Assembly (NCBI RefSeq): GCF_016658545.1
Contig: NZ_JACVZC010000069.1
Coordinates: 1-32,045 of the forward strand
Origin: Pseudomonas sp. S37
Lineage (GTDB): Bacteria > Pseudomonadota > Gammaproteobacteria > Pseudomonadales > Pseudomonadaceae
Length of the DNA: 32,045 bases
Reading direction: 5' to 3'
Position 1 is the stretch's first letter. Every line of letters begins with the position of its first letter. The notes beneath the pieces were generated by a model. That model saw nothing but the letters and a program-made list of their open reading frames with translations, had not been told where the DNA came from and made no database searches. Below, one piece after another: positions 17,209-24,089 of the stretch. A program made the translations under genes and the position numbers.

Positions 17209-18488
17209 GCGCCCGCCTTGCCTGCTGCTTCACCGGTTTGCGCAGAGCCCTTGGCATCCTGGCCTTGCAGGTGCTGGCCGGGCGTGGTCGGCACTTGCGA
17301 GCTGTCTTCGACCACTTCCACCTTGGTGCCTTCGCGCAGGCGGTCGGTGCCTTCCAGCACCAGGCGGTCGCCAGCCTTCAGGCCGTCGAGGATGACACTG
17401 TTCTCGCCATCGCTGGCGCCGACCTTGAGCTTGCGCACGTTGACCGTGTTCTCGGCGTTGACCACGTAGGCAAAGGTGCCGTCGTTGCCAAACTGGATGG
17501 CCGCTGCCGGGGCCATGACCACCTGCTTGAGGGTGTCGGCCAGCAGGCGCACGTTGACAAACTGGTTGGGGAACAGGGCCAGGTCCTTGTTCTCGAAGCG
17601 GCCCTTGAACTTCAGGGTGCCAGTGGTGGTGTCGATCTGGTTGTCGATACTGCCCAGCACGCCGCTGGACTGCAGCTTGCTGTCGCTGCGGTCCCAGGCC
17701 TCGACCGGCAGGCTGGCGCCACTGCGATTGCGCTCCAGCACGGTGCTCAGCTCGGTTTCCGGCAAGGTAAAGGCGACGCTGATCGGCTCGGTCTGGGTAA
17801 TCACCACCAGGGCGGTAGTGTCGTTGGCAGCCACCAGGTTACCCAGGTCGAGCTGGCGCAGGCCCACACGGCCATTGATTGGCGCGCGGATTTTGGTGAA
17901 GTCCAGATTGAGGCGGGCATCGTTGACCTGTGCCTGGTTGGTCTTGACCAGGCCCTGGAACTGCGCCACCTGCGCTTCAGCGGTGTCGAGGGTTTGCTTG
18001 GCGATGCTGTCTTCCGCGAACAGGCCTTTGTAACGGGCCAGGTCGACCTGGGCGTTTTTCAGTTGTGCCTGGTTCTGTGCCAGCGTGCCTTCTGCTTGCT
18101 GCAAGGCGATCTGGTAGGTACGTGGGTCGATTTCAGCGAGCAGGTCACCCGCCTTGACCTGCTGGCCTTCCTTGAAGTGGATTTTCACCAGCTCGCCAGC
18201 CACGCGGCTGCGCACGTTCACCGTGTTGGTCGCCGTAACCGTGCCCAGTGCCTTGTAGTACAGCGGAAAGTCGCCGACCTTTACCGGCTCGACGCGTACC
18301 GGCACCGGGTCGGTGGAGCCGCCGAAGCCTGGGCGGCCACCCATGCCTTTACCGCCGCGCCCGCCACTGGCTTCTTTATGCACAGGCGTCGCTGCGGGCC
18401 ACAGCCACCAGGCGAGGGCCGCCACCAGCAGCAGGATCAGCAGGCCGACGAGCCAGCGACGGGGGGAACGGGAATTGGACGCTTGCAT
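17205..18488 (-). CDS. muxA: RND efflux periplasmic adaptor, MuxA/MdtA type
   Basis: A 427-residue membrane-fusion protein linking the RND permeases to the outer-membrane channel. After a short basic N-terminus there is one membrane anchor at about residues 12-30 (WLVGLLILLLVAALAWWLW) and a glycine-rich linker (GGRGGKGMGGRPGFGGS). The lipoyl half-motif is SRVAGELVKIHFKEGQQVKAGDLLAEID. A coiled-coil hairpin follows (LAQNQAQLKNAQVDLARYKGL), then the second lipoyl half (IRAPINGRVGLRQLDLG) and a C-terminal beta part. The frame extends 20 codons upstream, but ATG 18488 gives the standard MdtA N-terminus. It is the first gene of the four-gene operon and overlaps muxB by 4 bp. Confidence 0.93.
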   Translation of the reverse strand: MQASNSRSPRRWLVGLLILLLVAALAWWLWPAATPVHKEASGGRGGKGMGGRPGFGGSTDPVPVRVEPVKVGDFPLYYKALGTVTATNTVNVRSRVAGELVKIHFKEGQQVKAGDLLAEIDPRTYQIALQQAEGTLAQNQAQLKNAQVDLARYKGLFAEDSIAKQTLDTAEAQVAQFQGLVKTNQAQVNDARLNLDFTKIRAPINGRVGLRQLDLGNLVAANDTTALVVITQTEPISVAFTLPETELSTVLERNRSGASLPVEAWDRSDSKLQSSGVLGSIDNQIDTTTGTLKFKGRFENKDLALFPNQFVNVRLLADTLKQVVMAPAAAIQFGNDGTFAYVVNAENTVNVRKLKVGASDGENSVILDGLKAGDRLVLEGTDRLREGTKVEVVEDSSQVPTTPGQHLQGQDAKGSAQTGEAAGKAGA

Positions 18489-18620
18489 GGGTTGAACGAA
18501 CCTTGTTCGGAATGACGACTTGGGAGGGTGAACGATAAGCACTGGCATCGTTTTAGCAAAGAGGCTTTACCAGAGGTTTACCTTTGCCTGACGTTGCCAA
18601 GACGCGGAATTTTAAATGAA

Positions 18621-18648
18621 AACGGCCCGGAACGTATTCCGGGCCGTT
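18621..18648 (-). terminator. Rho-independent terminator of tpx
   Basis: A perfect 12-bp stem (AACGGCCCGGAA at 18621-18632, mirrored at 18637-18648) with a 4-base CGTA loop. On the minus strand it is followed by TTCATTTAAAATT, a T/A-rich tail. It lies about 105 bp after the tpx stop and before the efflux operon, separating the two transcripts. Confidence 0.8.
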
Positions 18649-18753
18649 ACAGGGTGTTGCCTGGAGCGGTGGCGGGCCTAAAAGGTTTCCGTTGCCTTTG
18701 CTGGCGATAGGGCCGGTACAGGCTACAAATGCCCGCCCTGCCCCACGCAACCC

Positions 18754-19254
18754 TTACTTCAGTACAGCCAGTGCCGCATCGTAGTTCGGCTCGTCGGCAA
18801 TTTCGCCAACCAGCTCGCTGTGCAGCACCTTGTCATTCTCGTCCAGCACCACTACGGCGCGGGCGGCCAGGCCGGCCAGCGGGCCGTCGGCGATGGCAAC
18901 GCCGTAGTTTTCGAGGAACTCGCGACCACGCAGGGTCGACAGGTTCTTCACGTTTTCCAGGCCTTCGGCGCCGCAGAAGCGAGCCTGGGCGAACGGCAGG
19001 TCAGCCGAGATGCACAGCACCACGGTGTTGGCCACGTCGTTGGCCTGGGCGTTGAACTTGCGCACCGAGGTCGCGCAGGTTGGGGTGTCGACGCTTGGGA
19101 AGATGTTCAGCACCTTGCGCTTGCCGGCGAAGTCTTTCAGCGACTTGTCAGCCAGGCCTTCACCTACCAGGGAGAAAGCCGGAGCCTGGGCGCCGGCCTG
19201 TGGCAGGTTGCCGTTGACCTGGACCGGGTTGCCTTTGAGAGTCACTTGAGCCAT
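18754..19254 (-). CDS. tpx: Thiol peroxidase (Tpx, atypical 2-Cys peroxiredoxin)
   Basis: A 166-residue periplasmic or cytoplasmic peroxiredoxin that reduces hydrogen peroxide and alkyl hydroperoxides using thioredoxin. The peroxidatic cysteine is Cys60 in SVDTPTCATSVRKF, and the resolving cysteine is Cys94 in FAQARFCGAEG, matching Cys61/Cys95 of the E. coli enzyme. Family motifs GNLPQAGAQAPAF and FPSVDTPTC are intact. The open frame runs 70 codons further upstream, but ATG 19254 gives the family-standard N-terminus (MAQVTLKGNPV) and has AAGGA 7 bases upstream. It is monocistronic, with its own promoter-like sequence and terminator. Confidence 0.96.
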   Translation of the reverse strand: MAQVTLKGNPVQVNGNLPQAGAQAPAFSLVGEGLADKSLKDFAGKRKVLNIFPSVDTPTCATSVRKFNAQANDVANTVVLCISADLPFAQARFCGAEGLENVKNLSTLRGREFLENYGVAIADGPLAGLAARAVVVLDENDKVLHSELVGEIADEPNYDAALAVLK

Positions 19255-19337
19255 GACGAAATCCTTATGCGAGGTTTGAAAAGGACACTGAGTTAAGCAT
19301 GAAGGCGACCGGGTGCCTATGGGGGGCAAGTGAAATT

Positions 19338-19367
19338 GTTCTAATACCAGACGATTTTTGTGGACAA
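19338..19367 (-). promoter_or_regulatory. Likely sigma70 promoter of tpx
   Basis: On the minus strand TTGTCC (19362-19367) and TAGAAC (19338-19343) are separated by 18 bases, about 85 bp before the tpx ATG. The surroundings are A/T-rich. I could not identify an OxyR site with confidence. Confidence 0.45.
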
Positions 19368-19661
19368 AATGCCGATACCTGCCGTGACGGCCAGTTGCCG
19401 AGCCCATCCCGCCCCCCACTACGAGCCTGCTACAAAGTTGGTTTTTAACTGATATAAGCTGCAAATGCTACATTCAAAGCAGCTGCACGGCTTGCGCTAG
19501 AGGCTTTTCGACCAAGTTAAAGCGAGCCCTGATAAGTGTTGAGGTAAAAAATCCTACAACTTTATCGGAAGTTTCGCCACCAAGTTAATCTTGTACATCT
19601 TCAAAGAGCCGCTACCATCAGGCGTGTCGCAATAACGCGGCGCTTATATGGAGATTCAAAT
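19368..19661. other. A/T-rich intergenic stretch upstream of the short ORFs
   Basis: Nearly 300 bases without a recognisable gene. Composition is clearly lower in G+C than the flanking tpx and transporter genes. A possible plus-strand promoter, TTGTAC with TACCAT after about 16 bases, lies around 19592-19619, upstream of the 19-residue ORF. I see no REP, no tRNA and no strong terminator here. An unannotated small RNA cannot be excluded. Confidence 0.4.
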
Positions 19662-19721
19662 ATGAAACCTATCAAGATGGAATCTGCAAAACTGGCTCTT
19701 CTGGTCAAAAAGGGCCAGTAA
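19662..19721 (+). CDS. Possible 19-residue leader peptide upstream of an MFS exporter
   Basis: A very short ORF encoding MKPIKMESAKLALLVKKGQ, with the ribosome-binding site GGAGAT 6-11 bases before its ATG. The peptide is basic and amphipathic, and nothing in it is recognised as a known toxin or RiPP precursor. Its second half overlaps a hairpin (ACTGGC at 19691-19696 with GCCAGT at 19714-19719, extendable by two pairs). A second hairpin, AGGGC (19711-19715) with GCCCT (19722-19726), uses some of the same bases, so the two cannot coexist. This layout resembles translation-dependent attenuation leaders of resistance genes. Whether it is translated is unknown. Confidence 0.35.
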   Translation: MKPIKMESAKLALLVKKGQ

Positions 19722-19726
19722 GCCCT
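19691..19726 (+). promoter_or_regulatory. Two mutually exclusive hairpins, candidate attenuator
   Basis: Hairpin A pairs ACTGGC (19691-19696) with GCCAGT (19714-19719); a G-U and a C-G pair extend it to 8 bp. Hairpin B pairs AGGGC (19711-19715) with GCCCT (19722-19726), a perfect 5-bp stem with a 6-base loop containing the TAA of the 19-residue ORF. Bases 19712-19715 are shared, so only one can form. There is no downstream T-run, which argues for control of translation and not transcription termination. Confidence 0.35.
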
Positions 19727-19731
19727 AGCCT

Positions 19732-19764
19732 ATGAATACTAAAGGAAAAGGACTATTGGGTTAA
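19732..19764 (+). CDS. Possible 10-codon ORF coupled to the MFS start
   Basis: ATG at 19732 opens a frame for the ten residues MNTKGKGLLG, ending with TAA at 19762-19764, four bases before the MFS ATG at 19769. The purine-rich AAAGGAAAAGGA inside it (19741-19752) is the only Shine-Dalgarno-like sequence near the MFS gene, and its distance to that ATG (about 16 bases) is too long for ideal initiation. Re-initiation after this mini-ORF would solve that. It may equally be a chance ORF. Confidence 0.2.
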   Translation: MNTKGKGLLG

Positions 19765-19768
19765 TGGT

Positions 19769-20953
19769 ATGAACTCACCGGTTTCGCTCCGGCGCCATCT
19801 GTGCTCGACGTTGCTGATTCTGTTGTGTCTGTTAGGTGTATTTCCGCTGGATGTGGTCCTCCCATCATTCCCTGCGCTCTCAGATGAGTTTCGGGTCGAC
19901 TCACAGCAGATAGCGTACTCAGTGAGCTTTTTTGCTATTGGCGTTGCGATGGCGCAACTAGTGATCGGCCCATTGTCGGATAGCATAGGGCGCAAGCGTT
20001 TGCTGCTGGCCGGGTTGGGGGTAGCCATCGCAGGGGCGCTCGGTTGCATATTTTCAACCACCTATGAAACCTTCATGGCGTTTCGTTTAATGCAGGCCCT
20101 GGGTTGCGGCAGCCTCGTGCTCGGCCAGGCGCTTGTGCAGGATCTGTATAGGGGCAAACAACGCAATGCCATGCGAATCCTGTTAACCAGTGCAAGTGGG
20201 TTATTCATCTCTCTGTCACCGCTGGCAGGTGCCCTTCTCCAGCAGCTCTTTGGCTGGGAGGCAAGCTTCACAGTATTCGCGGGCATCGCTGCGATCGTTT
20301 CACTTTTGTCGTATGTGCTGCTTCAGGACGCACCTGGGCTGCACCACCGGGCGTCAGGCTTCTCCAGTTATCTGATGATGCTGCGTGACACGCCCTTTCT
20401 CGCCTATTCCATGCAGTCCAGCCTCGCCTTTGCCTGCCATTTTTCCTTTATCGTCATAGCGCCATTGCTGCTGATGGGCAGGCTGGAGCTTACGACCTAT
20501 CAATTCTCCATTGTATTTATCGGCTATGGGTTGGCCTATATCGCTGGCGGAGTAGCTGCAACTTATTTGAACCATCGCGTAAGCCCGCAGGCTCAAATAA
20601 AAGCGGGTTTCCTGCTTATAAGTGCTGCGGGCGTCACCCTTTTGATATGGGAGCAGCTAGGAGGGTTGTCTGTGGTGGGCGTTCTGCTACCGATGATTGT
20701 CTGTACTACCGGGACAACCCTGGTGCGCCCGGCTGCGACGACCCAGGCCCTGGCACGCTATTCGCGCCAGGCAGGTGCGGCAGCATCGCTCAACACGACA
20801 CTACTGTTCGCTTGGGCGGGTTTGACTGGCAGCGTGGTCGCTAGTTTCGAAAGTACACTTCCGGTAGGCCTGGGGCTGCTGTTCGTGGTCGCCAGCCTCT
20901 GTGGATGGTGGCTGCTTGCGTGCACCAAGGACGATGAAATGCAACGCTGCTGA
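19769..20953 (+). CDS. MFS multidrug exporter, Bcr/CflA family
   Basis: A 394-residue inner-membrane proton-coupled exporter with 12 predicted segments. The first segment (LCSTLLILLCLLGVFPLDVVLPSFPAL) and motif A between segments 2 and 3 (GPLSDSIGRKRLL, residues 67-79) are typical of Bcr/CflA drug-resistance transporters. The mid-protein loop and the LGQALVQDLYRG signature also fit. The likely cargo is a small drug or metabolite; it cannot be specified. Base composition is odd: sampled 60-base lines are about 47-55% G+C against about 62% in a neighbouring line, and TTA/ATA-type codons appear. That suggests horizontal acquisition. Upstream are the two short ORFs and hairpins. No in-frame alternative start exists just before ATG 19769. 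Confidence 0.9.
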   Translation: MNSPVSLRRHLCSTLLILLCLLGVFPLDVVLPSFPALSDEFRVDSQQIAYSVSFFAIGVAMAQLVIGPLSDSIGRKRLLLAGLGVAIAGALGCIFSTTYETFMAFRLMQALGCGSLVLGQALVQDLYRGKQRNAMRILLTSASGLFISLSPLAGALLQQLFGWEASFTVFAGIAAIVSLLSYVLLQDAPGLHHRASGFSSYLMMLRDTPFLAYSMQSSLAFACHFSFIVIAPLLLMGRLELTTYQFSIVFIGYGLAYIAGGVAATYLNHRVSPQAQIKAGFLLISAAGVTLLIWEQLGGLSVVGVLLPMIVCTTGTTLVRPAATTQALARYSRQAGAAASLNTTLLFAWAGLTGSVVASFESTLPVGLGLLFVVASLCGWWLLACTKDDEMQRC

Positions 20954-20968
20954 AACCTTGGTCAGGCT

Positions 20969-21005
20969 TAAAAAAATGCCCGGGTGGCGATAGCCGACCC
21001 GGGCA
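20969..21005 (-). terminator. Rho-independent terminator of the HAAAP transporter gene
   Basis: TGCCCGGGT (20977-20985) mirrors ACCCGGGCA (20997-21005), with a small inner GGC/GCC pairing. On the minus strand the stem is followed by TTTTTTTAA (20969-20976). It lies 22 bp after the stop codon of the minus-strand amino-acid transporter. It also stands between that gene and the convergent MFS gene, and may stop readthrough from both sides. Confidence 0.85.
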
Positions 21006-21026
21006 GCCTTTACTGCAAGCAGCGAA

Positions 21027-22307
21027 TCAGCTCAGCAGGCCGTACACCACCGAGGTCAGCGCAACCAGGCCAACCACCACGACAAACACGTTGGACGCCG
21101 CACCGCTGTACTTGCGCATCGACGGTACACGGCGAATGGCATACATCGGCATCAGGAACAGCAGCACCGCCAGAATCGGGCCACCCAGCGACTCGATCAT
21201 GCCGAGGATGCTTGGGTTGAGGGTGGCAACGATCCAGCACACCACCAGCATCAGCGCGGCAACCACGCGGTCCAGGGCCTTGGCACCCGGGCGCGCGCCG
21301 GTCTTGGCGATGATCCCCTTCAGGCCTTCACTGGCCCCGATGTAGTGGCCGAGGAACGACTTGGCGATGGCCACGAAGGCTATCAGCGGCGCGGCAAACG
21401 CGATGGTCGGGTTGCTGAAGTGGTTGGCCAGGTACGACAGGATCGACAGGTTCTGTGCCTTGGCTTCGGCCAGCTGGGCGCTGCTCAGGGTGAGCACGCA
21501 GCTGAACACGAAGAACAGCACCATCACCACCATCAGCAGGTGGGCACGGCGCAGGATCTGGCCGCTGCGCTCGTCGGCGTGCTCGCCATAACGGCGCTTC
21601 TGGTCAACGGCAAAGGCCGAGATGATCGGCGAGTGGTTGAACGAGAACACCATTACCGGAATGGCCAGCCACAGGGTGTGCAGGAAAGCCGAGGCCGGTG
21701 GCACCTGGGTGGCGCTGTCGAGGATGCCGCCGGTCCAGTGCGGCACCAGGTACAGGCCCAGCAGCGCCAGGGCGACAATGAACGGGTACACCAGCAGGCT
21801 CATGACCTTGACCGTGGCCTGCTCGCCGCAGCGCACGATGGCCAGCAGGCCGAGGATCAGCACGAACGACAGGATGATGCGTGGCGGCGGCTGCATGTGC
21901 AGCTGGTGCTCGATGAAGCTGGACACGGTGTTGGTCAGCGCCACGCTGTAGATCAGCAGGATCGGGAAGATGGCGAAGAAGTACAGCACGGTGATGGAGG
22001 CACCTGCGGTGCTGCCGAAGTGCTCCTTGACCACCTCGGTGATGTCGCCGCCATTGCGCCCGGACAGGACGAAACGGGTCAGCCCGCGGTGGGCGAAATA
22101 AGTCATCGGGAAGGCCAGTATGGCCAGGATCAGCAACGGCCAGAAGCCGCCAAGGCCGGCGTTGATCGGCAGGAACAGGGTTCCGGCGCCGATGGCTGTG
22201 CCGAACAGGCCCAGCATCCAGGTGGTGTCGTGACGCGCCCAGCTGCCGAGGGTGGCGGGGGTCGATTCTGCAAAGCGTTGTTCAACGCTTGGGGCCTGCT
22301 CATTCAT
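21027..22307 (-). CDS. HAAAP-family amino-acid permease (SdaC/TdcC-like serine/threonine transporter)
   Basis: A 426-residue inner-membrane transporter of the hydroxy and aromatic amino acid permease family. About eleven hydrophobic segments are visible. The first carries the family signature MLGLFGTAIGAGTLFLPINAG, and further family motifs are VFSFNHSPIISAF and AIAKSFLGHYIGASEGL. SdaC and TdcC import serine or threonine with protons. The substrate here is not certain, and location next to amaC leaves a basic or aromatic amino acid possible. The open frame extends through the upstream REP, so ATG 22307 is chosen. It gives a family-like N-terminus (MNEQAPSVEQRF), and a GGAG lies about 11 bases upstream. 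Confidence 0.9.
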   Translation of the reverse strand: MNEQAPSVEQRFAESTPATLGSWARHDTTWMLGLFGTAIGAGTLFLPINAGLGGFWPLLILAILAFPMTYFAHRGLTRFVLSGRNGGDITEVVKEHFGSTAGASITVLYFFAIFPILLIYSVALTNTVSSFIEHQLHMQPPPRIILSFVLILGLLAIVRCGEQATVKVMSLLVYPFIVALALLGLYLVPHWTGGILDSATQVPPASAFLHTLWLAIPVMVFSFNHSPIISAFAVDQKRRYGEHADERSGQILRRAHLLMVVMVLFFVFSCVLTLSSAQLAEAKAQNLSILSYLANHFSNPTIAFAAPLIAFVAIAKSFLGHYIGASEGLKGIIAKTGARPGAKALDRVVAALMLVVCWIVATLNPSILGMIESLGGPILAVLLFLMPMYAIRRVPSMRKYSGAASNVFVVVVGLVALTSVVYGLLS

Positions 22308-22667
22308 TCCGGGTGAAGCTCCACTCGCAAGACTGCAACAGGCTGAGAATGGCGAAATAGTGCTATCGCCCAACTCAACCGGAAAAGAGGGGCCGGATTG
22401 TGCACGGAAAGGTTGCACTTGCGAAGCCCTTTTCCGAGGGGCGGTTGCACTTGTCTTTACAAGCGCAAGGAATCGCTGGCGTTGCGCGATAATGTAGGAG
22501 CGGCCTTGCGTCGCGATCGGGCCGCAAAGCGGCCCCGGCATTATTCGCGGCGAAGCTGCAATGTTGGGGGCGCTTCGCACCCCGATCCGACCGGTCCGAC
22601 GCCTCGGCAAGGCCGCTCCTACAATGACCGTGTCACCCAATGAGGGGCCGCGCAGGCCCCTGCAGGG
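22308..22667. other. Intergenic region between the HAAAP and amaC genes: promoter region plus REP
   Basis: A 360-base gap. The part next to the transporter (22308-22492) should hold its promoter. It contains the 11-base sequence GGTTGCACTTG twice as a direct repeat (22411-22421 and 22443-22453), starts 32 bases apart, about three helical turns. It also has a mirrored pair CGGAAAAG / CTTTTCCG (about 22379 and 22429). No clear -35/-10 pair was settled on. The rest is a REP pair described separately. Confidence 0.45.
22493..22623. repeat. REP inverted pair downstream of amaC
   Basis: TGTAGGAGCGGCCTTGC at 22493-22509 is mirrored exactly at 22607-22623. Inner hairpins GGGCCGC/GCGGCCC (around 22519-22535) and a G-rich/C-rich pair (around 22565-22584) lie between. 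It starts 44 bases past the amaC stop codon, a typical position for P. putida REP elements. Confidence 0.88.
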
Positions 22668-23864
22668 TTACTTCTGAACAGCAGCGAACGCTTCGGCAAC
22701 CCGTTGCAGGTTGGCCGGGCGCAGGCCGGACATGCAGACGCGGCCGCTGTCGATCAGGTACACACCAAACTCGTCACGCAGGCGACGCACCTGCTCGACG
22801 CTGAAGCCGGTGTAGCTGAACATGCCGCGCTGGCGCAGGAAGAACTGGAAGTCCTGGCCTGGCAGCAGCACGGCCAGGGCATCGACCAGCGCCTGACGCA
22901 TGTCGAGGATACGCTTGCGCATCACTTCGACTTCCTCGGCCCACTGGGCATTCAGGCCGGCATCGCTCAGCACGCCAGCCACCAGCTGGGCACCGAAGTT
23001 GGGCGGGCTGGAGTAGTTGCGGCGCACGGTGGCCTTGAGCTGGCCCAGCACGCTCTGCGCGGTGGCGTCGTCATCGCAGACCACCGACAGGCCGCCAACC
23101 CGCTCGCCGTACAGCGAGAAGATTTTCGAGAACGAGTTGCTGACCAGGCACGGCACGCCGGCACGGGCCATTTCGCGGATGGCGTAGGCGTCTTCCACCA
23201 GGCCTTCGGCAAAGCCCTGGTAGGCGATGTCGAGGAACGGGATCAGTTGGCGGGCCTTGACCACTTCCACCACTTGCTGCCACTGGTGTTGCGTAAGGTC
23301 GGCACCGGTCGGGTTGTGGCAGCACGGGTGCAGCAGCACCACGCTGTTGGCCGGCAGGGTCTGCAGGGTGGCCAGCATGCCATCGAAGTCCACGCCACGG
23401 GTGGCCTGGTCGAAGTACGGGTAGGTGTGCACCTTGAAACCGGCACCTTCGAAAATGGCGCGGTGGTTGTCCCAGGTCGGGTTGCTGACCCAGACTTCGG
23501 ACTGAGGAAAGTAGCGCTTGAGGAAGTCGGCACCGACTTTCAGCGCGCCAGAGCCGCCCACGGTCTGCACGGTGGCAACGCGGCCGCCGGTCACCGCCGG
23601 GTGGTCGGCACCGAACAGCAGCGCCTGGATCGCCTGGCGGTAGCTGGCCAGGCCTTCCATCGGCAGGTACAGGGAGGCTTCATGGTCCTGACCTGCGATG
23701 CGTTTTTCCACCGCATCCACCGCCGCCAGTTGCGGCACCACGCCGGCCTCATCGTAATACAGGCCGATACTCAGGTTGACCTTGTCGGCGCGCGGGTCGG
23801 CCTTGAAGGTTTCCATCAACGAGAGGATCGGGTCGCCGGCATAGGCATCGACATGTTTGAACAC
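22668..23864 (-). CDS. amaC: Aromatic/aspartate-type aminotransferase AmaC (D-lysine catabolism)
   Basis: A 398-residue PLP-dependent class I aminotransferase of the TyrB/AspC type. PLP-binding residues are visible: Lys247 in NSFSKIFSLYGERVGG, Asn184 in HNPTGAD, Asp212 and Tyr215 in LDIAYQGF. Substrate-contact GLYYDE lies at 34-39. The start codon is GTG at 23864, with AAGGAG 9 bases upstream. An ATG four codons in (23852) lacks this spacing and would cut the conserved FKHVD. In P. putida KT2440 the equivalent gene beside dpkA was named amaC and assigned to transamination in D-lysine catabolism. General tyrosine/phenylalanine/aspartate aminotransferase activity is equally possible from sequence. 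Confidence 0.9.
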   Translation of the reverse strand: MFKHVDAYAGDPILSLMETFKADPRADKVNLSIGLYYDEAGVVPQLAAVDAVEKRIAGQDHEASLYLPMEGLASYRQAIQALLFGADHPAVTGGRVATVQTVGGSGALKVGADFLKRYFPQSEVWVSNPTWDNHRAIFEGAGFKVHTYPYFDQATRGVDFDGMLATLQTLPANSVVLLHPCCHNPTGADLTQHQWQQVVEVVKARQLIPFLDIAYQGFAEGLVEDAYAIREMARAGVPCLVSNSFSKIFSLYGERVGGLSVVCDDDATAQSVLGQLKATVRRNYSSPPNFGAQLVAGVLSDAGLNAQWAEEVEVMRKRILDMRQALVDALAVLLPGQDFQFFLRQRGMFSYTGFSVEQVRRLRDEFGVYLIDSGRVCMSGLRPANLQRVAEAFAAVQK

Positions 23865-23961
23865 AGCGTGCAGCTCCTTGGATCAGGACAGTACGAAAAG
23901 TCAGCCCTGAGCATACCCGGAGAGTGGGCTCAGGAACATCCACTATTGTGCAAGGTTGTCT

Positions 23962-23975
23962 ATGCAACATTGCAT
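23962..23975. promoter_or_regulatory. ATGCAA palindrome upstream of amaC
   Basis: ATGCAA (23962-23967) and TTGCAT (23970-23975) form a perfect inverted repeat with a CA centre, about 100 bp before the amaC start. A related TTGTGCAA lies just left of it (about 23946-23953). This spacing fits a transcription-factor operator, but the protein cannot be named. Confidence 0.35.
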
Positions 23976-23990
23976 GGCTGGGGATTTGTG

Positions 23991-24088
23991 CCGGATTCTT
24001 CGCGGGTAAACCCGTTCCTACACCGAAACCACAATCTTCAGGGCATGTGATCACGTTGTAGGAGCGGGTTTACCCGCGAAAGGGCCGG
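23991..24088. repeat. REP inverted pair between dpkA and amaC
   Basis: CCGGATTCTTCGCGGGTAAA begins the left 34-base unit (23991-24024). The mirrored unit, beginning TGTAGGAGCGGGTTTACCC, ends at 24088. The match to the published P. putida 35-bp REP consensus, as I recall it, is close. The right unit ends one base before the dpkA stop codon, so the repeat sits in the dpkA 3' end and the amaC promoter region. Confidence 0.88.
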
Positions 24089-24089
24089 G

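Noticed and set aside
18754..19464. Longer tpx frame starting at 19464
   Set aside because: The extra 70 residues are not part of the peroxiredoxin family and include the promoter region; ATG 19254 has the ribosome-binding site.
22308..22640. N-terminal extension of the HAAAP transporter through the REP pair
   Set aside because: The extension is translated repeat sequence with no family resemblance; ATG 22307 has a Shine-Dalgarno sequence and a normal N-terminus.
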